A stretch of DNA of 64,000 nt from Micromonospora orduensis. Lineage in GTDB: Bacteria > Actinomycetota > Actinomycetes > Mycobacteriales > Micromonosporaceae. Each line of letters starts with the position of its first letter. Position 1 is the stretch's first letter. The translations under genes and the position numbers were made by a program. Below, one piece after another: positions 47,447 through 56,285 of this stretch. Under the pieces are notes generated by a model, which was not told where the DNA came from, did not search any database, and saw only the letters and a list, made by a program, of their open reading frames with translations. The stretch spans positions 1 to 64,000 of the forward strand of contig NZ_VDFY01000135.1 of assembly GCF_006228125.1 (NCBI RefSeq), read 5' to 3'.

Positions 47447-47810
47447 CGGTGGACACCAGTTCGTCTCGGGCCGCCCGGTCCGCGTCGATCTGAGCGCGGA
47501 GCAGGGCGAAGTCTTCGGCCAGGGTGCGGGTCTCTTCTTCCAGGGCGCTGACCTCCCAGCTGAGGTGCACGCACACCAGCAGCAGGAAGACGATGCCCAG
47601 GAAGAGCACCAGGCTGACACCGGAGGCGACGCCGAGGAGTTCGGCGACGTTGTCGAGCAGCCGGGGGAACAGGGACAGCGGAATCACGATGATCAGCACG
47701 GCGAGCCAGAGCATGCCGTACTTCTCCCGCAGCTGACGGCGGCGCAGCAGCTCGACGATGGTGCCGAGCAGCAGCAGGCCGGTCAGGCCGGTGACGAGGG
47801 TGAGCTTCAT
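47439..47810 (-). CDS. DUF2304 membrane protein
   Basis: The product has 123 residues with three membrane helices (about 4-20, 33-50, 65-86) and a coiled coil SALEEETRTLAEDFALLRAQ (about 88-107). This is the DUF2304 family, which sits next to GtrB-like glycosyltransferases. Its role is unknown, perhaps a membrane scaffold for the transferase. The start overlaps the RmlD stop by 4 bp. Confidence 0.82.
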   Translation of the reverse strand: MKLTLVTGLTGLLLLGTIVELLRRRQLREKYGMLWLAVLIIVIPLSLFPRLLDNVAELLGVASGVSLVLFLGIVFLLLVCVHLSWEVSALEEETRTLAEDFALLRAQIDADRAARDELVSTDG

Positions 47811-48694
47811 GCGACCTTCCACGGGGCGGGTGGAGCGGGGGAGTGGAACGCGTCAACCAGGGTGGAGTGCCAATCCGGAAACGGCGGCAGACCCGCGACC
47901 GCCCAGCGGCTGTGCCCTAGCACACTGTACGCCGGACGGGGGGCGGGACGAGGATACCGGTCGCTGGTGGTGGGTCGGATCCGGTCCGGGTCGAGACCGG
48001 CCAGTGTGAACGCGGCGCGGGCCAGCCCGTACCACGTGGTCTGGCCGGCGCAGGTGCCGTGGTAGACGCCGGGCGCCGCCCGACCGTCCAGAGCGGCGTC
48101 GGCGAGCGCGACCAGCCGCTCGGCGAGACGGTACGACCAGGTGGGCTGCCCGTGCTGGTCGTCGACCACGTCGAGGTGCTCGCGCTGCTCGGCGAGCCGC
48201 AGCATGGTGGCCACGAAGTTCGGGCCGTGCGCGCCGTACAGCCAGGCGGTGCGGACCACGTACCCGGTGTCCGGCAGCAGGCGGGCGACGGCCTGCTCGC
48301 CGACCAGCTTGCCGCGCCCGTACGCGTTGACCGGCGCGGTGGGCGCGTCCTCCGGGTAGGGGGAGTCGGCGTCGCCGGCGAGGACGTAGTCGGTGGAGAC
48401 CTGGATCAGCCGGGTGCCGCCGGTGGCGCACGCCGCCGCGAGGTTCGCCACGCCGTGGCCGTTGACGGCGGTGGCCGCCGCCTCGTCGACTTCGGCGCCG
48501 TCGACATTGGTCCACGCGGCGGCGTTGATCACGACGTCGTGGCCGGCGACAGCGGCGCGGACCGCGGTGGGGTCGGTGACGTCCAGGTCGGCACGGGCGG
48601 CGGCGGTGACCTTCAGGTCGGGTCGGGTCTCCAGGACGGTGACCAGGTCCCGGCCGAGCATCCCCCCGGCGCCGGTGACGAGTAGTCGGGTCAT
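47807..48694 (-). CDS. rmlD: dTDP-4-dehydrorhamnose reductase (RmlD)
   Basis: The product has 295 residues. It has Rossmann VTGAGGMLGRDL (6-17), DLDVTDPTAV, the conserved STDYVLAGD (about 100-108) and the active-site YGRGK. It reduces dTDP-4-keto-rhamnose to dTDP-L-rhamnose, the last of four steps. It is translationally coupled to rmlB (ATGA). Confidence 0.93.
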   Translation of the reverse strand: MTRLLVTGAGGMLGRDLVTVLETRPDLKVTAAARADLDVTDPTAVRAAVAGHDVVINAAAWTNVDGAEVDEAAATAVNGHGVANLAAACATGGTRLIQVSTDYVLAGDADSPYPEDAPTAPVNAYGRGKLVGEQAVARLLPDTGYVVRTAWLYGAHGPNFVATMLRLAEQREHLDVVDDQHGQPTWSYRLAERLVALADAALDGRAAPGVYHGTCAGQTTWYGLARAAFTLAGLDPDRIRPTTSDRYPRPAPRPAYSVLGHSRWAVAGLPPFPDWHSTLVDAFHSPAPPAPWKVA

Positions 48695-49692
48695 GCGGTG
48701 GGGGCCGACTTCAGCGGCTCCCACCAGGCCCGGTTCTCCTGGTACCAGCGCACGGTGTCGGCGAGGCCGTCGTCGAGGGTGACGCTGGGCTGGTAGCCCA
48801 GCTCCTCGCTGATCTTGGTGATGTCGAGGGAGTACCGGCGGTCGTGGCCCTTGCGGTCGGCGACGGGCACGACGCGGTCCCAGTCGGCGCCGCAGGCCTC
48901 CAGGAGCCGGCCGGTGAGCTCCTTGTTGGTCAACTCGGTGCCGCCGCCGATGTTGTAGACCTCGCCGGCGCGGCCCTTCTGCTGGACCAGGGCGATGCCC
49001 CGGCAGTGGTCGTGCACGTGCAGCCAGTCGCGGATGTTGCCGCCGTCGCCGTAGAGCGGAACCGTCCCGCCGTCGAGCAGGTTGGTCACGAACAGCGGGA
49101 TGACCTTCTCCGGGAACTGGTATGGCCCGTAGTTGTTGGAGCAGCGGGTGACGACCACGTCCATGCCGTGGGTGCGGTGGTAGGACAGGGCGAGCAGGTC
49201 GGAGCCGGCCTTGGACGCCGAGTACGGCGAGTTCGGGGCCAGCGGCCAGGTCTCGGTCCAGGAACCCTCGTCGATGGAGCCGTACACCTCGTCGGTGGAG
49301 ACGTGCACGAACCGGCCGGTGCGGTGCCGCAGCGCGGCGTCGAGCAGGGTCTGGGTGCCCAGCACGTTCGTGGTGACGAACGGCGCGGCGCCGGCGATCG
49401 AACGGTCGACGTGCGACTCGGCGGCGAAGTGCACGATCACGTCGTGGTCGGCGACGACCTCGTCCACCACGACCGGGTCGCAGATGTCGCCCTGCACGAA
49501 CCGCAGACGGGGGTCGTCGCGGACGGGGTCGAGGTTGGCCCGGTTGCCCGAGTAGGTCAACTTGTCGAGCACGGTCACGACCGCCGGTTCGAGCGGGGGC
49601 ACGCCGTCAGCGCTGCCCAGGGGCTTGCCCAGCAGCAGTCGAACGTACTCCGACCCGATGAATCCGGCTCCGCCGGTGACGAGGATCCTCAC
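48691..49692 (-). CDS. rmlB: dTDP-glucose 4,6-dehydratase (RmlB)
   Basis: The product has 333 residues from GTG. It has the NAD-binding VTGGAGFIGS (5-14), the catalytic TDE (123-125) and YSASK (147-151), and TRCSNNYGPYQFPEK (the substrate loop). It is the second step of dTDP-rhamnose synthesis. It is the first gene of the minus-strand glycan operon and shares an 87-bp divergent promoter region with rmlA. Confidence 0.96.
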   Translation of the reverse strand: MRILVTGGAGFIGSEYVRLLLGKPLGSADGVPPLEPAVVTVLDKLTYSGNRANLDPVRDDPRLRFVQGDICDPVVVDEVVADHDVIVHFAAESHVDRSIAGAAPFVTTNVLGTQTLLDAALRHRTGRFVHVSTDEVYGSIDEGSWTETWPLAPNSPYSASKAGSDLLALSYHRTHGMDVVVTRCSNNYGPYQFPEKVIPLFVTNLLDGGTVPLYGDGGNIRDWLHVHDHCRGIALVQQKGRAGEVYNIGGGTELTNKELTGRLLEACGADWDRVVPVADRKGHDRRYSLDITKISEELGYQPSVTLDDGLADTVRWYQENRAWWEPLKSAPTA

Positions 49693-49779
49693 GGGTCCGA
49701 AAGTGTACGCGACGTTAGGCGCGGGGCGTGGGACGCGACCCCCACGCACGTTTCGTAGCCATGCCGGTAGGCTTCGCCG

Positions 49780-50670
49780 GTGCGTGGAATCCTACTTGCC
49801 GGCGGTACCGGATCCCGGCTGTGGCCGATCACCCGGGCGGTGTCGAAGCAGCTGATGCCGGTCTTCGACAAGCCGATGATCTACTATCCGCTCTCCACCC
49901 TGGTGATGTCCGGGGTTTCGGAGATCCTGGTGATCACGACCCCGGAGGACCAGGACCAGTTCCGGCGGCTGCTCGGCGACGGCAGCCAGTTCGGGCTGCG
50001 GCTGGAGTACGTGAGCCAGGAGCGCCCCGAGGGCATCGCGCAGGCGTTCATCCTCGGCGCGGACTTCATCGGCGACGAGTCGGTGGCGCTGATCCTCGGC
50101 GACAACATCTTCCACGGCGTGGGTCTGGGTCGGCAGCTCGCCGACCACGGCGACCCCGTCGGCGGCCGGGTCTTCGCCTACCAGGTCGCCAACCCGCAGG
50201 AGTACGGCGTGGTCGACTTCGACGCCGACGGTCGGGTGCTCTCGATCGAGGAGAAGCCGGCCCGGCCGAAGTCCCGTTACGCGGTGCCGGGGCTGTACTT
50301 CTACGACAACCGGGTGGTCGACATCGCCGGCAAGCTCACCCCGAGCGCGCGCGGCGAGCTGGAGATCACGGCGGTCAACGAGGCGTACCGGGAGACCGGG
50401 GAGCTGTCGGTGACCGTGCTCGACCGGGGCACCGCCTGGCTGGACACCGGCACGTTCACCTCGATGATGCAGGCCGCCGAGTTCGTCCGGGTGGTCGAGG
50501 AGCGGCAGGGTCTCAAGATCGGCTGTGTCGAGGAGGTGGCCTGGCGGGCCGGCCTGATCGACGACGACCAGCTGCGCGCGCTGGCCGCCCCGCTGACCAA
50601 GAGCGGCTACGGCGACTACCTGCTCGGTCTGCTGGCCGAGCGCGACGGCAACCCCGGGGCGTCCTGGTGA
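49780..50670 (+). CDS. rmlA: Glucose-1-phosphate thymidylyltransferase (RmlA)
   Basis: The product has 296 residues from GTG 49780, six bases after TAGGCT (49768-49773), so leaderless. It has the nucleotidyltransferase motif [13 protein letters not shown] (6-18), [12 protein letters not shown] and GDNIFHG (the Asp binds Mg). It makes dTDP-glucose. Its stop overlaps the rmlC start (GTGA). Confidence 0.96.
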   Translation: MRGILLAGGTGSRLWPITRAVSKQLMPVFDKPMIYYPLSTLVMSGVSEILVITTPEDQDQFRRLLGDGSQFGLRLEYVSQERPEGIAQAFILGADFIGDESVALILGDNIFHGVGLGRQLADHGDPVGGRVFAYQVANPQEYGVVDFDADGRVLSIEEKPARPKSRYAVPGLYFYDNRVVDIAGKLTPSARGELEITAVNEAYRETGELSVTVLDRGTAWLDTGTFTSMMQAAEFVRVVEERQGLKIGCVEEVAWRAGLIDDDQLRALAAPLTKSGYGDYLLGLLAERDGNPGASW

Positions 50671-51290
50671 AGATCCGGCAGTTGAGCATCGAGGGCGCCT
50701 GGGAGATCGCCCCCCAGCAGCACGGCGACCCGCGCGGCATGTTCATGGAGTGGTACCGCTTCGACCGGCTCGCCGAGGCGGTGGGGCATCCGCTGCGCCT
50801 CGCCCAGGCCAACATGTCGGTCTCCGCGCGCGGCGTGGTGCGGGGCGTCCACTTCGCCGACGTGCCCCCCGGGCAGGCCAAGTACGTCACCTGCGTACGG
50901 GGCGCGGTGCTCGACGTGATCGTGGACCTGCGGGTGGGCTCCCCGACGTTCGGCCGGTGGGAGGGTGTCCGGCTCGACGACACCGACCGTCGGGCGGTCT
51001 ACCTCAGCGAGGGTCTGGGGCACGGCTTCTGCGCCCTGACCGACGACGCGACGCTGAGCTACCTCTGCTCGGCCACGTACAACCCGACGGGTGAGCACGC
51101 GGTGCACCCGCTGGACGAGGAGCTGGGCATCGAGTGGCCCGCCGAGGTCCCGCTGCTGTCCGCGCGCGACGAGGCGGCGCCGACCCTCGCCCAGGCCCGC
51201 GAGCGGGGCCTGCTGCCGGAGTACGACGCCTGCCGGCGGTTCGTGGCGAGCATCGGACCGGACGGAATGTCGCACTCAGCCGGTATGTGA
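50667..51290 (+). CDS. rmlC: dTDP-4-dehydrorhamnose 3,5-epimerase (RmlC)
   Basis: The product has 207 residues from GTG. The cupin fold has [11 protein letters not shown] (18-28), [20 protein letters not shown] with the catalytic His, and [20 protein letters not shown]. The conserved Tyr/Asp of the C-terminal half are in [10 protein letters not shown]. It is the third enzyme of dTDP-L-rhamnose synthesis. With rmlA, B and D here, the pathway is complete. Confidence 0.94.
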   Translation: MKIRQLSIEGAWEIAPQQHGDPRGMFMEWYRFDRLAEAVGHPLRLAQANMSVSARGVVRGVHFADVPPGQAKYVTCVRGAVLDVIVDLRVGSPTFGRWEGVRLDDTDRRAVYLSEGLGHGFCALTDDATLSYLCSATYNPTGEHAVHPLDEELGIEWPAEVPLLSARDEAAPTLAQARERGLLPEYDACRRFVASIGPDGMSHSAGM

Positions 51291-51311
51291 CCACCCCCGA
51301 GGCGCGACCTG

Positions 51312-51359
51312 TGGTGTGACAGTGACGAACCGGGCCTCCGGGCGGCTAATGTCACACCA
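51312..51359 (+). promoter_or_regulatory. pafA leaderless promoter framed by a 10-bp inverted repeat
   Basis: TAATGT (51347-51352) is a -10 box six bases before the pafA ATG, so the mRNA should start at the ATG. TGGTGTGACA (51312-51321) and TGTCACACCA (51350-51359) are perfect inverted repeats, one near the -35 and the other covering the -10 edge and start. It looks like an operator pair. Confidence 0.65.
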
Positions 51360-52717
51360 TGGAGCGGCGAATCTTCGGCCTCGAGACCGAGTACGGCGTC
51401 ACCTGCACCTATCGCGGGCAGCGGCGGCTGTCCCCGGACGAGGTCGCGCGGTATCTGTTCCGTCGCGTGGTCTCCTGGGGCCGGTCGAGCAACGTCTTCC
51501 TGCGCAATGGGGCCCGGCTCTACCTGGACGTCGGGTCGCATCCGGAGTACGCCACACCGGAGTGCGACTCGGTGACCGACCTGGTCGCCCACGACCGGGC
51601 CGGCGAACGGATCCTGGAGGGTCTGCTCGTCGACGCGGAGAAGCGGCTGCACGACGAGGGCATCGCGGGTGAGATCTACCTGTTCAAGAACAACACCGAC
51701 TCGGCCGGCAACTCGTACGGCTGCCACGAGAACTACCTGGTCTCCCGGCACGGCGAGTTCGGCCGGCTCGCCGACGTGCTCATCCCGTTCCTGGTCACCC
51801 GCCAGTTGATCTGTGGGGCCGGCAAGGTCCTGCAGACCCCGCGCGGCGCGGTCTACTGCCTGTCGCAGCGGGCCGAGCACATCTGGGAGGGCGTCTCCTC
51901 GGCGACCACCCGCAGCCGCCCGATCATCAACACCCGCGACGAGCCGCACGCCGACGCCGAGCGCTACCGGCGCCTGCACGTGATCGTGGGCGACTCCAAC
52001 ATGAACGAGGTCACCACGCTGCTCAAGGTCGGCACCGCCGACATCGTGCTGCGGATGATCGAGGCCGGGGTCGTCATGCGCGACCTGTCGCTGGAGAACC
52101 CGATCCGGGCCATCCGGGAGGTGTCGCACGACATCACCGGCCGGCGCAAGGTGCGCCTTGCCTCCGGCAAGGAGGTCAGCGCGCTGGACATCCAGCAGGA
52201 ATACCTGGCCAAGGCCACCGAGTTCGTCGAGCGCCGCGGCGGCGACCAGGCCGCCAAGCGGGTCGTCGAGCTGTGGGGCCGGGTGCTGCACGCGGTGGAG
52301 ACCGGTGACCTGGAGCCCGTCTCGCGCGAGATCGACTGGGTCAGCAAGCTGCGGCTGATCGAGCGGTACCAGCGCAAGCACGACCTGCCGCTGTCGCACC
52401 CCCGGGTGGCGCAGATGGACCTGGCGTACCACGACGTGCGCCGTGGCCGTGGCCTCTACGGGCTGCTGGAGCGCCGCGGCGAGGTGGACCGGGTGGCCAC
52501 CGACCCGGAGATCTTCGAGGCCAAGGAGACCCCGCCGCAGACCACGCGGGCGCGGCTGCGGGGCGAGTTCATCAGGCACGCCCAGGAGAAGCGGCGGGAC
52601 TTCACCGTCGACTGGGTGCACCTGAAGCTCAACGACCAGGCGCAGCGCACCGTTCTCTGCAAGGACCCGTTCCGGGCGTACGACGAGCGCGTGGAGCGGT
52701 TGATCGCCAGCATGTGA
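51359..52717 (+). CDS. pafA: Pup-protein ligase PafA
   Basis: The product has 452 residues. It begins [13 protein letters not shown] with the metal ligands E9 and E11. [11 protein letters not shown] and [20 protein letters not shown] are the conserved ATP/active-site segments. It lacks the Dop loop. It links the C-terminal Glu of Pup to substrate lysines. In mycobacteria pafA is next to pafBC; here two genes on the other strand lie between. Confidence 0.97.
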   Translation: MERRIFGLETEYGVTCTYRGQRRLSPDEVARYLFRRVVSWGRSSNVFLRNGARLYLDVGSHPEYATPECDSVTDLVAHDRAGERILEGLLVDAEKRLHDEGIAGEIYLFKNNTDSAGNSYGCHENYLVSRHGEFGRLADVLIPFLVTRQLICGAGKVLQTPRGAVYCLSQRAEHIWEGVSSATTRSRPIINTRDEPHADAERYRRLHVIVGDSNMNEVTTLLKVGTADIVLRMIEAGVVMRDLSLENPIRAIREVSHDITGRRKVRLASGKEVSALDIQQEYLAKATEFVERRGGDQAAKRVVELWGRVLHAVETGDLEPVSREIDWVSKLRLIERYQRKHDLPLSHPRVAQMDLAYHDVRRGRGLYGLLERRGEVDRVATDPEIFEAKETPPQTTRARLRGEFIRHAQEKRRDFTVDWVHLKLNDQAQRTVLCKDPFRAYDERVERLIASM

Positions 52718-52786
52718 GGGGTGGTGGCCGGCCCTGGCGGTGGTGTCCGTCGCCGGGGTCGGCCGGCCCGGTAGTCTGGGCGCGCC

Positions 52787-52981
52787 ATGACGACTTCTGG
52801 ACCTTCCGACCGCCCCGGGGGCGGCACCGAGCGGCAGAACTGGGTCGAACGTCGGCGGGAGAAGATCCGCGCCGAGATCGAACGGAACCGCCGCGGCGAG
52901 TACACCGTGCCGACCTGGGTGCTGGCCCTGGCGCTGGTCCTCATCGTCGGCGGCTGGCTGGCCCTGATCTTCCTCGCCTGA
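52787..52981 (+). CDS. Small single-pass membrane protein
   Basis: The product has 64 residues. The first 40 are charged (a helix with EKIRAEIERNRRGEY). The last 22 are one hydrophobic helix PTWVLALALVLIVGGWLALI, so it is a C-tail-anchored protein facing the cytoplasm. ATG 52787 is 9 bases after TAGTCT. I do not recognise it beyond a common small actinobacterial membrane protein next to pafA. Confidence 0.65.
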   Translation: MTTSGPSDRPGGGTERQNWVERRREKIRAEIERNRRGEYTVPTWVLALALVLIVGGWLALIFLA

Positions 52982-53003
52982 GCACCGGTGGCCGGCGGGC
53001 CGG

Positions 53004-54089
53004 TCAGGGGAGCCGGGTGACGGCGTGCCGGCCGGCCGCGGCGGCGGCCAGGAAGTAGGAGTGGTCGGCGTCGAGGCCACGGCCCATCGTGGACAGCGGC
53101 ACGACGCTGGCCCGCAGCGCCGCGTCGAGACCCGCCGTGGGCACCCGGACGATCCGGTGCCGGGCAGCCAGGGGCGCCAGCGCGGCGTCGACCTCGGCGG
53201 CGAGGGCCGGCTCCAGGTCGTCCGGCACCACCAGCTCCGCCGGGGCGAGCGCGACCCGGCCGTACGCGGTGAGGCTGTGGTGTGACACGCCCCGGTGCCG
53301 GGGGCGGGGGTCGGCGGCGGAGATCCGCAGCGAGCCGACCGGTCGGCCGCCCAGCGTGGCGCTCGCGTTTACCGCCTCGCCGACGGCGACCCCGGAGAAG
53401 CCCCACCGGGTGCCGGTGCCCAGGTTGCCGGGCCCCTGCGCGACCACGGCCAGGTCGGCGTCGAGCACGTGCCTGGCGGCGAGCAGGCCGCCGTGCAGCG
53501 TGGTGGCCTCCAGGTCGCCGCCGAACGCCTGCCCCACGGTGATCGTGCCGGCCAGGTCGGCGCGCAGACCGGCGAGGGTGCGGGAGAACCAGGCCGGCAG
53601 CGCCCCACCGTCGGTGAGCAGGTACGCCACCCGGGCGCGCGGAGCGTCGGCGCGGATGCCGGCCAGGATCGCGGGCAGGGCCGAGTGCAGGTCGGCGGTC
53701 ACCACCGGCATGCCGTCCAGGTCGTCGGCGTCGGCGAGGACGGCGCGGTGCGGGGAGGCCTCCTCGTCGACGCCGAGCAGGATCGGTTGCAGCGGCGTGT
53801 AGCGGGCCTTGACGAGGTGCCCGGCGTCGCGGGTGTCACCGGCGTCCGGCGGGTCCGGCGGCAACCGGTCCGGCAGGGCCACGACCAGGGCGTACCCGCC
53901 GGTGCCGAGCCCCATCAGCAGCGCGCCGGCGTTGAGCAGCACCCGGTCGCCGGGCTCGGGGGTGCCGACCAGTTCCGGGTACGCCAGCGCCCGCATCCGC
54001 GTGCCGTCGGGCAGGTCGACGTCCAGCTCCACCGCCCCGGTCCACTGCCGTCGCAGCGTCGCCACCGTCCCCGTACGCCATCGCACCAT
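53004..54089 (-). CDS. DUF3866 family protein
   Basis: The product has 361 residues from ATG 54089 (seven bases after TAGCGT, leaderless). It starts VRWRTGTVATLRRQWTGAVE, then LLNAGALLMGLGTGGYALVV, VVAQGPGNLGTGTRWGFSGV and RISAADPRPRHRGVSHHSLT. This is the DUF3866 family as I recall it from loci near pafA. Function is unknown. It is encoded between pafA and the CDF transporter gene on the opposite strand. Confidence 0.8.
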   Translation of the reverse strand: MVRWRTGTVATLRRQWTGAVELDVDLPDGTRMRALAYPELVGTPEPGDRVLLNAGALLMGLGTGGYALVVALPDRLPPDPPDAGDTRDAGHLVKARYTPLQPILLGVDEEASPHRAVLADADDLDGMPVVTADLHSALPAILAGIRADAPRARVAYLLTDGGALPAWFSRTLAGLRADLAGTITVGQAFGGDLEATTLHGGLLAARHVLDADLAVVAQGPGNLGTGTRWGFSGVAVGEAVNASATLGGRPVGSLRISAADPRPRHRGVSHHSLTAYGRVALAPAELVVPDDLEPALAAEVDAALAPLAARHRIVRVPTAGLDAALRASVVPLSTMGRGLDADHSYFLAAAAAGRHAVTRLP

Positions 54090-54149
54090 GACGGGCACGC
54101 TAGCCGCGCGTGCCGGGCGGGTCGCGCCCGGGTGCGGCGCCGGGGTGGT

Positions 54150-55157
54150 TCAGCTCGGCGCGGGGTCGCCGCCGGCGTCCGGGCTCGGCCGGGCCTGGGT
54201 GTCCCGGGCACGGCCGGTCGCGCCGGGCAGCGAACGGGTCGGATCGAGGAAGACGAAGCGGATCTCCGGGTACCGGTCGGTGAGCCGCCGTTCGGCCTCG
54301 TCGGCGGTCGCCTCGATCTGCGCGCCGGTGGCCTCGTCCCGGAAGTCGACCTTGGCGGCGACCAGGATGTCGTCCGGGCCGAGCTGCATGGTCAGCAGCG
54401 TGTCGATGCGTTCGACCTCGGGCAGCCCGGCCAGCTCCCGCTCGATCTCCCGACGCAGCCGGTCCGGGACCGCCCGGCCGACCAGCAGCGACAGGTTGTT
54501 GCTGGCGAGGATCCCGGCGACGGTCAGCAGCAGCAGACCGATGAGGATCGACGCGACGCCGTCCCACACCTCGTCGCCTGTGGCGTGCGACAGGCCGACT
54601 CCGAGACCGGCCAGCAGCAGGCCGATCAGGGCCGCGCTGTCCTCCAGGAAGACCGCCTTGACTGTGGTGTCGGCGGTCAGCCGCAGGAACCGCCGCGGGG
54701 TCGTCTCCCAGCGTCGGGACTCGCGGCGGACCTGGCGTACGGCGCGGGCCAGCGAGATCGACTCGATGACGAACGACACCGCCAGCACGACGTACGAGAT
54801 GAGGTAGTCGCCGCTGTGCTCGTGCACCAGGATCGTGGTGACGCCGTGGGTGACGGCGAAACCGGCGCCGGCGACGAACGTGAACATGGCGGCGAAGAAC
54901 GCCCAGACGTAGCTCTCCTTGCCGTACCCGAAGGGGTGCCGCTGGTCGGCCGGTCGGGCGCCGCGGCGCAGCGCCTGGAACAGCAGCACCTCGGTGGTGG
55001 TGTCGGCGACCGAGTGCGCCGCCTCGGAGAGCATCGCGGCCGACCCGGAGATGAGCCCGGCGACCAGTTTGGCCACCGCGATGGCGAGGTTGGCGGCGCC
55101 GGCGACGACGACGGTCCCGACGCTCTCGCTCTCCGGTCTGGCCCCCGCCTGCGACAT
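54150..55157 (-). CDS. Cation diffusion facilitator transporter
   Basis: The product has 335 residues. Six membrane helices carry metal site A: SEAAHSVADTTTEV (H and D of helix 2, about 46-59) and FLEDSAALIG (D of helix 5), where the usual His-x3-Asp is Glu-Asp. A cytoplasmic C-terminal domain follows (about 230-310). The variation in helix 5 places it near the SLC30A9-like group, so the metal is uncertain. Confidence 0.87.
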   Translation of the reverse strand: MSQAGARPESESVGTVVVAGAANLAIAVAKLVAGLISGSAAMLSEAAHSVADTTTEVLLFQALRRGARPADQRHPFGYGKESYVWAFFAAMFTFVAGAGFAVTHGVTTILVHEHSGDYLISYVVLAVSFVIESISLARAVRQVRRESRRWETTPRRFLRLTADTTVKAVFLEDSAALIGLLLAGLGVGLSHATGDEVWDGVASILIGLLLLTVAGILASNNLSLLVGRAVPDRLRREIERELAGLPEVERIDTLLTMQLGPDDILVAAKVDFRDEATGAQIEATADEAERRLTDRYPEIRFVFLDPTRSLPGATGRARDTQARPSPDAGGDPAPS

Positions 55158-55286
55158 GAGGATCACCCTATGACCGGTGGGGGCGGCGCGCTCGGCTAGT
55201 GGTTCGCGACACCACCGATCCGAACAAGTGTGCGGCGCGCCCGCGTGGGTGCACGTCACGGGCGCATCGGCTGCTAGCGTCTACCC

Positions 55287-56285
55287 GTGTCGCGGACCCG
55301 CACCGAACGCCTGGTCAACCTGGTGATCTGCCTGCTGTCCACGCGACGGTTCCTGACCGCCGCGCAGATCGCCGCGACCGTGCCCGGTTACGAGCACGAT
55401 CCGGACGACGCGCGTGATCACGAGGCGTTCCAGCGCAAGTTCGAACGGGACAAGGCCGAGCTGCGTGAGCTGGGTGTGCCGTTGGAGACCGGGACGGCAA
55501 GCGTCTTCGACGCCGAGCCCGGCTACCGGATCGCCCACCGGGAGTACGCGCTGCCCGACATCCCCCTGGAACCGGACGAGGCCGCCGCCGTGGGCATCGC
55601 CGCCCGGCTGTGGCAGCACGCCGGGCTGGCCGCCGCCGCGTCGTCCGGGCTGGCCAAGCTGCGCGCCGCCGGGGTGGACGTGGACCCGCAGGCCACCCTC
55701 GGCCTGGAGCCGATGGTCACCGTCGACCCGGCGTTCGCGCCGCTGACCGCCGCCGCCAGGGACCGCCGCGAGGTGGGTTTCGACTACCGGGTGCCGGACC
55801 GCGACGCGCCCAGCCGCCGCCGGCTCCAGCCGTGGGGCGTGGTCTGCTGGCGCGGCCGGTGGTACGTGGTGGGTCACGACCTGGACCGGGCGGCGACCCG
55901 CTGCTTCCGGCTGTCCCGCGTGGTTGGCGCGGTGCGGGTGACCGGCGCGCCCGGCGCGTACCAGCCGCCGGCCAACGAAGACCTGATCAGCCACGTGGCC
56001 CGCTGGTCGGGGCCGGTGGAGCGCACCGGCCGGGCCACCGTGCTGGCCGCGCCGGGCCGGGCCGCCGGGCTGCGCCGCTGGGCGGTCGAGGTGACCGCCG
56101 GGCCGGACGGCGACCGGCTGGTCCTGCCGTACGCCGACCCGGACTCGCTGGCCGGCCATCTGGTGGGGTACGGCCCGGACGTGCGGGTGCTCGACCCGCC
56201 GGAGGTCCGCGAGGCGGTCATCCAGCGACTCAAGGAGATCGCCGTGCGCCACGACGAGCTGGCCGGCACCGGGGGTGCCCGGTGA
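55287..56285 (+). CDS. pafB: PafB, WYL-domain transcriptional activator subunit
   Basis: The product has 332 residues from GTG 55287, six bases after TAGCGT (leaderless). A winged HTH (about 3-60, RTERLVNLVICLLSTRRFLT) is followed by a WYL domain (about 145-215, RWYVVGHDLDRAATRCFRLS). PafB and PafC form the PafBC activator of the LexA-independent DNA-damage regulon in mycobacteria. The stop overlaps the pafC start (GTGA). Confidence 0.93.
   Translation: MSRTRTERLVNLVICLLSTRRFLTAAQIAATVPGYEHDPDDARDHEAFQRKFERDKAELRELGVPLETGTASVFDAEPGYRIAHREYALPDIPLEPDEAAAVGIAARLWQHAGLAAAASSGLAKLRAAGVDVDPQATLGLEPMVTVDPAFAPLTAAARDRREVGFDYRVPDRDAPSRRRLQPWGVVCWRGRWYVVGHDLDRAATRCFRLSRVVGAVRVTGAPGAYQPPANEDLISHVARWSGPVERTGRATVLAAPGRAAGLRRWAVEVTAGPDGDRLVLPYADPDSLAGHLVGYGPDVRVLDPPEVREAVIQRLKEIAVRHDELAGTGGAR

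Noticed and set aside
51059-53080. Long minus frame opposite pafA
   Set aside because: It is the complement of PafA, whose motifs are unambiguous.
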